In this document: positions 14,375-21,384 of the stretch, piece after piece
Numbering within the stretch: position 1 is the first letter of the stretch
How the letters are laid out: each line of letters begins with the position of its first letter
Origin: an uncultured Collinsella sp.
Lineage (GTDB): Bacteria > Actinomycetota > Coriobacteriia > Coriobacteriales > Coriobacteriaceae
Direction of reading: 5' to 3'
Assembly: GCA_902461085.1 (NCBI GenBank)
Contig: CABPWH010000028.1
Span: 1 to 23,964 of the forward strand
DNA: 23,964 nt
Notes under the pieces: generated by a model
Databases searched by the model: none
Told to the model about the DNA's origin: nothing
Seen by the model: the letters and a program-made list of their open reading frames with translations, nothing else
Translations under genes and position numbers: made by a program

Positions 14375-14410
14375 AAAAGCGCCCCCAAGCGGATGTACTT
14401 GAGGGCGCTT
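14375..14410 (-). terminator. Intrinsic terminator after rpoD
   Basis: Arms 14398-14410 and 14377-14389 form a 13-bp GC-rich stem with an 8-nt loop, ending in UUUU on the minus strand (14378 to 14375). A G-U pair on the minus strand is a mismatch on the plus strand. It starts 9 nt after the rpoD stop codon and closes the infB-rpoD unit. Confidence 0.88.
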
Positions 14411-14419
14411 CTTGCTTGA

Positions 14420-15766
14420 CTAGCTTTCGATATAGTCCTTCAGCTTGCTACTACGGCTGGGATGGCGGAGCTTGGCCAGGGTCTTGGACTCGATCTGGCG
14501 GATACGCTCGCGCGTGACGCCAAACTCGCGGCCGACTTCCTCGAGCGTGCGGGGATGTCCGTCGACAAGGCCAAAGCGCAGCTCGATAACCTTGCGCTCA
14601 CGATCGGCAAGCGAGTCGAGCACCTGGGTGAGCTGCTCCTGCAGCATGGAGAAGCTGGCGGCATCGGGCGGAACGATAGCCTGGGAGTCCTCGATGAAGT
14701 CTCCCAGCTGGGAATCCTCTTCCTCGCCGATAGGGGTCTCGAGAGACACGGGCTCCTGCGAGATCTTCTGGATCTCGCGGACGCGGTCGGCACTCATGTC
14801 CATCTCGGCACCGATCTCCTCGGGGGTCGGGTCGCGACCCAGGTCCTGGAGAAGCTGACGCTGCACGCGGACGAGCTTGTTGATGGTCTCGACCATGTGT
14901 ACGGGAATACGGATGGTACGGGCCTGGTCGGCGATAGCACGCGTGATGGCCTGACGGATCCACCACGTGGCGTACGTAGAGAACTTAAAGCCCTTCTGGT
15001 AGTCGAACTTCTCGACGGCGCGGATCAGACCGAGGTTGCCCTCCTGGATCAGGTCCAGGAACAACATGCCGCGACCGACGTAGCGCTTGGCGATGGAAAC
15101 GACCAGACGCAGGTTGGCGCTGATGAGCGCCTGCTTGGCCTCGAGACCCACGTTCTCGATTCGGGTCAGGCGACGCATCTCGGCGCGGGTGAGCTCAATC
15201 TCGCCCGCCTCGGCGGCCTCGAGCTTCTCGGTGGCCTCGAGACCGGCCTCGATCTTCATGGCCAGATCGACCTCTTCGGAGGCGGTCAGCAGGTCGACCT
15301 TGCCGATCTCCTTAAGGTACATACGAACCGGGTCGCCGGTCAGCATCACCGTGGAGGCATCGATGCCACGCACGCGCGAACGCGAACGGGACGTGCGCAC
15401 GGTGCGCTTCTTCTTGCTCTTGGAAGAACCCATCTCGGCGTCGGCCTGACGGGCCATCTTAAGCTCGTGATCGTCGAGCGAGCCGGAATCGTGCTCGTCG
15501 TCATCGAAATCGTCGGTATCGCTATCGTTATCGTCATCGTCGACGTCCATGGGAGCGTCGTCGTTACCGCTCGCGGAGATAATCTGGATGCCGCTGTTGC
15601 GCAGCGCGGAATACACCGCGTTGAGCTGCTCGTCAGACACATCGATATCCTTCAGGGCGACCTGAATCTCGTCCTCGGTTACCGAAGTCCTGTTTGAGCC
15701 GTTGCCCATGAGCTTTGCAACGTAGGATTCCAGCCCAGTACCCGTGCTCTCACTCTTTTTTGGCAC
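14420..15766 (-). CDS. rpoD: Housekeeping RNA polymerase sigma factor (RpoD/SigA)
   Basis: Primary sigma-70 factor that directs RNA polymerase to -10/-35 promoters; 448 aa from GTG 15766. Region 1.1-like N-terminus, then an acidic run (about 75-95) and a basic run (SKSKKKRTVRTSRSRSRVRG), then region 1.2 (DPVRMYLKEIG), region 2 (NLRLVVSIAKRYVGRGM, DLIQEGNLGLIRAVEKFDY, FSTYATWWIRQAITRAI), region 3 (RIPVHMVETINKL) and region 4 (TLEEVGREFGVTRERIRQIE). The GTG start is chosen because AAGGGAGA lies 4-6 nt upstream. ATG 15781, 5 codons earlier, has only a weak SD and contains this SD in its own codons, but it cannot be excluded. It follows dnaG after 110 bp, the classical dnaG-rpoD pair, with no rpsU. 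Confidence 0.96.
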   Translation of the reverse strand: MPKKSESTGTGLESYVAKLMGNGSNRTSVTEDEIQVALKDIDVSDEQLNAVYSALRNSGIQIISASGNDDAPMDVDDDDNDSDTDDFDDDEHDSGSLDDHELKMARQADAEMGSSKSKKKRTVRTSRSRSRVRGIDASTVMLTGDPVRMYLKEIGKVDLLTASEEVDLAMKIEAGLEATEKLEAAEAGEIELTRAEMRRLTRIENVGLEAKQALISANLRLVVSIAKRYVGRGMLFLDLIQEGNLGLIRAVEKFDYQKGFKFSTYATWWIRQAITRAIADQARTIRIPVHMVETINKLVRVQRQLLQDLGRDPTPEEIGAEMDMSADRVREIQKISQEPVSLETPIGEEEDSQLGDFIEDSQAIVPPDAASFSMLQEQLTQVLDSLADRERKVIELRFGLVDGHPRTLEEVGREFGVTRERIRQIESKTLAKLRHPSRSSKLKDYIES

Positions 15767-15770
15767 AGAT

Positions 15771-15778
15771 TCTCCCTT
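15771..15778 (-). promoter_or_regulatory. Ribosome binding site of rpoD (AAGGGAGA)
   Basis: A purine-rich site 4 nt before GTG 15766, favouring that start over ATG 15781. Confidence 0.6.
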
Positions 15779-15841
15779 CATAGTCCACAGGACTCATTAC
15801 TTTAGCACACACATTGACGTCTATACCCAAAATTCAGACTG

Positions 15842-15868
15842 GATATAGGCGCAAATACGCTGGTTGAC
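15842..15868 (-). promoter_or_regulatory. Possible rpoD promoter (GTCAAC-N15-TATATC)
   Basis: TATATC (15842-15847) lies 75 nt before the rpoD start, with GTCAAC (15863-15868) 15 nt up, in the 110-bp dnaG-rpoD gap. It has the same layout as the elements before acpP and asp23. An internal promoter would let sigma be made apart from primase. Tentative. Confidence 0.3.
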
Positions 15869-15876
15869 CACAACAT

Positions 15877-17982
15877 CTAGGCCTGCTCGGCGCCCGCCGC
15901 CTCCAAACCGATCAAACGGAACGGATCGGCCACGCCACCAATCGACTTTTGGAGCTCGCGCTGGCGCTGAGAATCTTGCATCGCTTGCATCGTCAGCACA
16001 CGGCGCGCCTCATCGTCGAGCGACCGATCCTGACGCAGCTTGGCCTGTGCGGCGCGCATGCGGCGCTTGATGGTGTAGAGCTCGAGGGTATCGAGCATAA
16101 ACACGATGTTCGTCTCGGTGGGGTGCTTGCTCGTCGACGAAATGCGCCCGGCGCTGACAAGCGACGCTGCCTCGGGACACACCGCGCGCGCCGCATCCAT
16201 GCACGCCGTGGGGTCGGTGCCCGGCGGCGTCGCGAGCACGGCCCACGCGATGGACTCGTGGCGCGGATCCACCCACTCGATCGAGCAGATGCGGTCGGCA
16301 TACGTGCGGAACAGGTCGGGGTAGCTCGTGAGCATCGTCAACAGCTCGCGCTCCCCCGCCAAAGACTTTCGCTCCAGGTCGGTCAGCACGATCGGCATCG
16401 TCGGTGCCGCAGACACGTCCGTTGCATCGGCAACCGGCGCCGTGCCATCAAACCCAACCGGCACATCGATCGGCGGCATATCGTCGACGACCTCGACCGG
16501 CGCGGCCCCATAGGCCTCGAGCGGCACATAGTCGTACGGCTCTTCCTCGACCGGTGTGGACACCGCCGGTGTCGCCCCCGACGCCCAGGCGCCGCGAGAC
16601 GCCTCCCGCGAACCAGACGCCCGACCGCCCGCGCGCTCGGCCTGCGCCCGCTGGCGCTCGTAATTCTGCTCGCGACGACGCTCGGCATCCTCGCGCTTGG
16701 CAACATCGCGAAACACGCGGCCCGAGCTCGAACGCACCGTGTCCAAGTCCAACCCCAGCAGGTCGGCAATCTGGATAAAGTACGTATCGATCATGTAGCT
16801 ATCGCGCAGCGGATAGATGAGCGTCAGCGCATCCTCAAGCGCTTTGGCACGACCGCCCGGCGTGGTAATGTCGCTCGACTCCTGCAGTGAGCGGTACACA
16901 AAGTCCATGAGGGGTTCGGCGGCGTCGATACGTGCCTGCAGTGCCTCGCCGCCATGCGCCGTGATGAACTCCATGGGGTCGTTGCCGTCGGGAAGCACCA
17001 CGCAGCGCAAATCCATCGAATCCTGCTCGATAAACTGAATCGCGCGGCGCGCAGCCTTTTGACCGGCGGCATCGCCGTCGAACATATACACGATGCGCTT
17101 GGCAAAACGGGTGAGCGTCTTTACATGATGTTCCGTCAGCGCCGTGCCCAGCGTGGCGACGACGTTTTTAATCCCCGCCTCCCAGCAGGCGATGCAGTCG
17201 GTATATCCCTCCACCACAATGGCGGTATCCTGCGCGACGATAAACTCCTTGGCCCAGTTAAAGCCGTAGAGGTTTCGCTTTTTATGGAACACGCTCGTCT
17301 CGGCGGTGTTGAGGTACTTCGGCTGGCCGTCGCCCATAATGCGCCCGCCAAAGGCGATGTTATGACCCTGCTCGTCAAAGATGGGAAACATCACGCGGTC
17401 GTAAAAACGGTCGGCAAGCTGCCCTCGCCCACGGCTCACGGCCACGTTGGCGTCGATCATCTCCTGCGGGGTAAAGCCCGCCTGCGACAGATGCGACACC
17501 AGCATGTTGCGACCCGGCGCAAAGCCCAGGCAGTAGCGGCGGCAGACGTCGCCACCCATACCGCGGCTCGCAAAGTACTCGCGCGGACGGCTGTCCTTAC
17601 CGCGCATAAGCATGGTGTGATAGAACTGGGCGGTTTCGGCACACAGGTCATAGATGCGGGCGCGCTTGGTGCCGCGCTCGCGATAAGCGCCGGTATCGTG
17701 CAGCTCAATGCCGGCACGGTCGGCCAGGTAGCGAATCGACTCGGGAAAGCTCAGGTTCTCGCGCTTCATGATATAGGTGAAGACGTCGCCGCCCTCACCA
17801 CAGCCAAAGCAATGCCACACCTGCGTGGCGGGGATAATGTGAAACGACGGGGTCTTTTCGCCATGGAAGGGGCAGCAACCCCAAAACTCATGGCCGCGGG
17901 GCTTGAGCTCAACCGTTTCCTGCACGATGGCAACCAGATCGGACGCAGCGCGCACCTGGTCTTTTTCCTCATCGCTAATCAC
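15877..17982 (-). CDS. dnaG: DNA primase DnaG
   Basis: Makes the RNA primers for replication and docks on the DnaB helicase. 701 aa, longer than the usual 580-650. The CHC2 zinc-binding domain has C37-P-F-H40 and C58-F-G-C61. The catalytic core holds DRFYDRVMFPIFD (191-203), and TOPRIM motifs VVEGYTD (256-262, E258) and FDGDAAG (301-307). A disordered linker rich in E, R, A and P (about 440-540) then leads to the helical helicase-binding domain (about 555-701). The long linker explains the extra length. The start is GTG at 17982, overlapping the ribF stop by 8 bp, with AGGGGG about 10 nt upstream. The upstream part of the open frame is not DnaG-like. rpoD follows. Confidence 0.95.
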   Translation of the reverse strand: MISDEEKDQVRAASDLVAIVQETVELKPRGHEFWGCCPFHGEKTPSFHIIPATQVWHCFGCGEGGDVFTYIMKRENLSFPESIRYLADRAGIELHDTGAYRERGTKRARIYDLCAETAQFYHTMLMRGKDSRPREYFASRGMGGDVCRRYCLGFAPGRNMLVSHLSQAGFTPQEMIDANVAVSRGRGQLADRFYDRVMFPIFDEQGHNIAFGGRIMGDGQPKYLNTAETSVFHKKRNLYGFNWAKEFIVAQDTAIVVEGYTDCIACWEAGIKNVVATLGTALTEHHVKTLTRFAKRIVYMFDGDAAGQKAARRAIQFIEQDSMDLRCVVLPDGNDPMEFITAHGGEALQARIDAAEPLMDFVYRSLQESSDITTPGGRAKALEDALTLIYPLRDSYMIDTYFIQIADLLGLDLDTVRSSSGRVFRDVAKREDAERRREQNYERQRAQAERAGGRASGSREASRGAWASGATPAVSTPVEEEPYDYVPLEAYGAAPVEVVDDMPPIDVPVGFDGTAPVADATDVSAAPTMPIVLTDLERKSLAGERELLTMLTSYPDLFRTYADRICSIEWVDPRHESIAWAVLATPPGTDPTACMDAARAVCPEAASLVSAGRISSTSKHPTETNIVFMLDTLELYTIKRRMRAAQAKLRQDRSLDDEARRVLTMQAMQDSQRQRELQKSIGGVADPFRLIGLEAAGAEQA

Positions 17983-18982
17983 GGATGCTCGCCCCCTGCT
18001 CACCCAAATGATGACGGATATCGTCAATATTACCCTCGACGGTCGCGATAAGCTCGTCCAGCGAATCGAACACGCGCGACGGGCGCAGCCAGCGCGTAAA
18101 CGCCAGCGACACCGAGGCGCCGTACAGGTCGCCCGCATACCCGATCAAGTTGGCCTCGAGATGCGCCGAGGCGGCATCGTCGGCATACGTCGGCGGCAGG
18201 CCCACGTTGACAGCGGCAGGCCATACGGTATCGTCGACCAGCACCAGGCCCTCGTAGACGCCATCGGCAGGCACCTGAATGCACTCGGGCACCTGAATAT
18301 TTGCCGTAGGAAAACCCATGTCGGAACCCTGGTGACGACCGCCGGCAACAATACCGCGCAGCATGTACGGGCGGCCGAGCAGCTCGGCAGCAAGCTCAAC
18401 ATGACCCTGGCGGAGCTCCTGGCGAATCCGGGTGGCGCAGATTGTCTGCCCATCGACGCACAGCAGCTCGTGGCCATAGACGTCAACTCCGTGCTCGGAA
18501 CCCCATGTATGCATCTCGGCAACGCCCGAGGCGCCGCCGCGACCCAGCCTAAAGTCGCTGCCCACACGAATCGAGCGGATATCGACGACGCGCGACAGCA
18601 GCTTAAGAAAGCCCACATGGTCAAGAGCCGCCACCGCAGGCGTGAAGGGAACGGCCACAACCGCATCGACCCCGGTGAGAGCCAGGGCATGCAGGCGGTC
18701 GGCCGTCGTCATCAATTTTTGAGCGGGCGAAGAGCTCACCACTACGTCCGGGTCGGGATCGAAAGTGACCACGACCGCCTTGCAGCCGTGGTTACGCGCA
18801 TCGCGAACGACCGCGTCGATCAGTTCGTGATGCCCCCGATGCACGCCATCGAATACGCCGATGGTGATCGACGCGGCGCCCAGGTACGCGCAATCATCAA
18901 ATGCATCGGCAGCGACGATGCGGGCCTCATCCGACTCGCCCGCGAAAAAAATACGCGCGAGCTCGTGGGAGGCCAGCATCAT
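17975..18982 (-). CDS. ribF: Bifunctional riboflavin kinase / FAD synthetase
   Basis: Converts riboflavin to FMN and FMN to FAD. 335 aa. The N-terminal nucleotidyltransferase domain has TIGVFDGVHRGHHE (40-53) and VTFDPDPD (72-79). The C-terminal flavokinase domain begins LLGRPYMLRGIVAGG (201-215) and carries GFPTAN (223-228) and PADGVYEG. The start is the first ATG of an ATGATG pair (18982), overlapping the truB stop by 4 bp; ATG 18979 is the alternative. Only a weak SD (GGCGGTG) is visible, so translation is probably coupled to truB. No FMN riboswitch is present, as the gene is internal to the operon. The truB-ribF pairing is widespread. Confidence 0.96.
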   Translation of the reverse strand: MMLASHELARIFFAGESDEARIVAADAFDDCAYLGAASITIGVFDGVHRGHHELIDAVVRDARNHGCKAVVVTFDPDPDVVVSSSPAQKLMTTADRLHALALTGVDAVVAVPFTPAVAALDHVGFLKLLSRVVDIRSIRVGSDFRLGRGGASGVAEMHTWGSEHGVDVYGHELLCVDGQTICATRIRQELRQGHVELAAELLGRPYMLRGIVAGGRHQGSDMGFPTANIQVPECIQVPADGVYEGLVLVDDTVWPAAVNVGLPPTYADDAASAHLEANLIGYAGDLYGASVSLAFTRWLRPSRVFDSLDELIATVEGNIDDIRHHLGEQGASIRD

Positions 18983-19911
18983 CGAACACCGCCGATCGCC
19001 TGCGGAAAGACGTGCTCCATTACAAAGCAACCGCCCTCGATACGGGCGAGCGCCTTGAGCCCGCCATCGAGCACCAGCGCAAACGGCGCCTTCGACGCAT
19101 CGAAGCCCGCAAGCGCGCGCTCAATAGGAATACGACGTCCGCACAGCAAATCGTCGGCAAGATCACCCGGCAAGTCGACGCGCGTGGCGCCAAGCGCCGC
19201 AATGGGATCCAGGGCAAAGTCGGCAGCAGACTCGGCAGAAAGCTCCTCGACCGCATGGCAGACACCGATGGAAACAACACCGGAGGCTGTACGGCGCAGT
19301 GCGGAAATATGCGCCGCGTTATCGCAGGCACGACCCAGATCGCGAGCGAGCGCACGGATATAGGTGCCCTTACTCACCGAAAACGCCACGGTCCAAACGC
19401 AAACGTCGTCCTCACCGCCCACGGCAATCAGGTCGGCGGAGTACACCTCGATCGGACGCGGGGGCAGTGACACGGCATTGCCCTCGCGCGCAGACTTATA
19501 GGCGCGCACGCCGTTGACCGAAATGGCCGAAAACGCCGGCGGCACCTGCATCTGCGGGCCCAGCATGGCGGACAGGCGCTCGCGAGCATAGGCCGGATCG
19601 CGCAGGTCGGCGACAATGGGCACCGTGCGGACGGCCTCGCCTTCCGCATCATCGGTATTGGTCTCGACGCCAAACGAGATATCGGCGACGTAGCTTTTGG
19701 TATCAAGCGTAAGCATGCCCAGCAGACGTGTGGCCTGACCCACGCCCACCACCATGACACCCGATGCCATGGGGTCGAGCGTTCCGGCATGACCGACGCG
19801 CCGCTCATGGAGGGCGCGTCGGCATTGCGAAACCACGTCGTGGGACGTGCAGCCCACCGGCTTATCGACGGCGAGCAGCATATTAAGTTGAGAAGGTGTA
19901 CGACGAGCCAT
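18979..19911 (-). CDS. truB: tRNA pseudouridine(55) synthase TruB
   Basis: Isomerises U55 in the T loop of tRNAs to pseudouridine. 310 aa. The N-terminal LLAVDKPVGCTSHDVV and the catalytic motif GHAGTLDPMASG (D46 is the nucleophile) are clear. Further family segments are PPAFSAISVNGVRAYKSAREG and SKGTYIRALARDLG. The C-terminal part (about 225-310) corresponds to the accessory RNA-binding domain. The start is ATG at 19911, 15 bp after nrnA, with GGATGG upstream. It overlaps ribF by 4 bp. The infB-rbfA-(nrnA)-truB-ribF order is conserved among Gram-positive bacteria. Confidence 0.96.
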   Translation of the reverse strand: MARRTPSQLNMLLAVDKPVGCTSHDVVSQCRRALHERRVGHAGTLDPMASGVMVVGVGQATRLLGMLTLDTKSYVADISFGVETNTDDAEGEAVRTVPIVADLRDPAYARERLSAMLGPQMQVPPAFSAISVNGVRAYKSAREGNAVSLPPRPIEVYSADLIAVGGEDDVCVWTVAFSVSKGTYIRALARDLGRACDNAAHISALRRTASGVVSIGVCHAVEELSAESAADFALDPIAALGATRVDLPGDLADDLLCGRRIPIERALAGFDASKAPFALVLDGGLKALARIEGGCFVMEHVFPQAIGGVR

Positions 19912-19926
19912 GTACCATCCAAAAAG

Positions 19927-20970
19927 TTAGAGCTCGACGGTCACCGAAGCGGGGTCCTCCCCTACCAGCTCGGCCAGCATGGGAAGTGCCGCGGTGAGCG
20001 TCTCGGAAATCGTTCCGGCGTTGGTAAAGCCGGCGGCAGCGTGGTGCCCACCTCCGCCAAAGTTGGCCGCAATCTCGGAAACATCAAGTTCGCCCTTGGA
20101 GCGCAGGTTGCCGCGCACCTTGGTATCGCCCTCGATGCCCTTAAGGAACAGGCAGACCTCGACGCCCATCACCGAGCGCACCACATCGACCAGACCGTCG
20201 CACTCATCAGAGGTGACGCCGCATTCCTTAAGGTCACTTTCGTACGCATAGCTATACGCCACGCGCCCGTGCGCGACCGTCTTGATGCGACCCATGACGA
20301 TGGACTTAAGGTGCAAGAACTCGACACGCATGCTCTGGTAAACCTCGAGCGCGACGCGCGCCGGATCGGCACCGTGCGCCACCAGGCGCGAGGCGGCATG
20401 AAACGCGGCAGCGTCGGCATTCTGATACTGAAAACGACCGGTATCGGTGACCAGGCCGCACAGCAGGCAGGTGGCGATGCTGTCGCTTGCGGTGATGCCG
20501 CAATCGGCCAAAAAGCGGTCGATGATCATGGCACAAGCAGCGGCATTGACACACCTAAGGCTGACCTCGGCAAACTCCTCGCGTGCCGGATGATGGTCAA
20601 AGCACGCCACGTGGGCCGAACGACGCAACACCTCGGCGGAGTTATTGAGGCGCTCGACGACCGGCACGTCCACCGAGATGAACAGATCCGGGTTGCCGGT
20701 GTAGGCAGATGCCGGCACCAGCAGATCGGCGCCCTCCATAAAACGGTAGATGCGCGGAACGGGATCGTCGTCTGCCAGCAGCAGGGCAATGTCCTTGTCG
20801 GGAAACACCTTCATAAGCGAAAGGCCCAGACCCAACACGGAGCCCAGGGCATCGCCGTCGGGAGAGGTGTGACCCGAGATCGCAATGGAGGACGCATCCT
20901 CGATGAGCTCGAGGATGCGTCGTTTAATATCTGCAGACTCGCACGAGGCGAGGTCGGCGGAATTAGTCAT
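19927..20970 (-). CDS. nrnA: DHH-family phosphoesterase, NrnA-type nanoRNase / pAp phosphatase
   Basis: Degrades 2-5-nt RNAs and, in many members, dephosphorylates pAp, which forms when the 4'-phosphopantetheine arm or sulfate is handled. 347 aa. The DHH domain has SGHTSPDGDALGS (32-44), D101 in FISVDVP, DHH at 125-127 and GLVTDTGRFQY. The DHHA1 domain ends with the substrate-binding GGGGHHAAAGF. All metal ligands are present. The start is ATG at 20970, overlapping rbfA by 8 bp, with AGGAGG 10 nt upstream. Its position between rbfA and truB is the standard one for this subfamily. Preference among nanoRNA, c-di-AMP product (pApA) and pAp cannot be read from sequence alone. Confidence 0.92.
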   Translation of the reverse strand: MTNSADLASCESADIKRRILELIEDASSIAISGHTSPDGDALGSVLGLGLSLMKVFPDKDIALLLADDDPVPRIYRFMEGADLLVPASAYTGNPDLFISVDVPVVERLNNSAEVLRRSAHVACFDHHPAREEFAEVSLRCVNAAACAMIIDRFLADCGITASDSIATCLLCGLVTDTGRFQYQNADAAAFHAASRLVAHGADPARVALEVYQSMRVEFLHLKSIVMGRIKTVAHGRVAYSYAYESDLKECGVTSDECDGLVDVVRSVMGVEVCLFLKGIEGDTKVRGNLRSKGELDVSEIAANFGGGGHHAAAGFTNAGTISETLTAALPMLAELVGEDPASVTVEL

Positions 20971-21373
20971 CTAAAGCTGCCTCCTGGGCGGCATCCGCTA
21001 TCGGATAGCCGTCCTCGTCCTTTTCGATCGCAAGCGTGGCGGGAACGTTTTCCAGCGCACGCGTGATGCGCTCGGCTTCATCGGTCGAGCGATCGATGCG
21101 AAAATCGAGCTCGGGCGTAACACGCCAATCGAGAGAGCGAGCCAACAGACTGCGAATACGGCCCTTGGCGCTTGCGAGCGCCTCCATGACCTCGTCGTAG
21201 CGGCTCGCATCGCACGACACGTACACACGCGCGAACGAACGGTCCACCGCGACCTCGACCGCAGTCAAAGTAACCAGGTCGAGACGCGGATCGGAAACCT
21301 CAAAGAGCAGGATATAACCAAGCTTCTCGCGAAGCTGCTCGCCCAGACGGCGGGTTGCCTGCGTTTGCTTCAT
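20963..21373 (-). CDS. rbfA: Ribosome-binding factor A
   Basis: Binds immature 30S subunits and helps 16S rRNA 5'-end maturation. Important in cold. 136 aa with a single KH-like fold: the N-terminal QATRRLGEQLREKLGYIL, then VSDPRLDLVTLTAVEVAVD and FARVYVSC, and LDWRVTPELDFRIDRSTDEAERI, all typical. A short acidic C-terminal extension (KDEDGYPIADAAQEAALDD) follows. The start is ATG at 21373 with AGGGGGT 6 nt upstream. It lies 11 bp after infB and overlaps nrnA by 8 bp, so it is co-transcribed with both. Confidence 0.95.
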   Translation of the reverse strand: MKQTQATRRLGEQLREKLGYILLFEVSDPRLDLVTLTAVEVAVDRSFARVYVSCDASRYDEVMEALASAKGRIRSLLARSLDWRVTPELDFRIDRSTDEAERITRALENVPATLAIEKDEDGYPIADAAQEAALDD

Positions 21374-21384
21374 AGCGCTACCCC

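Noticed and set aside
17983..18138. 52-aa N-terminal extension of the dnaG frame
   Set aside because: It overlaps ribF, has no primase similarity and no SD; the CHC2 domain begins normally from GTG 17982.
17900..19030. FMN riboswitch for ribF
   Set aside because: ribF is internal to an operon, overlapping truB by 4 bp, with no leader in which a riboswitch could sit.
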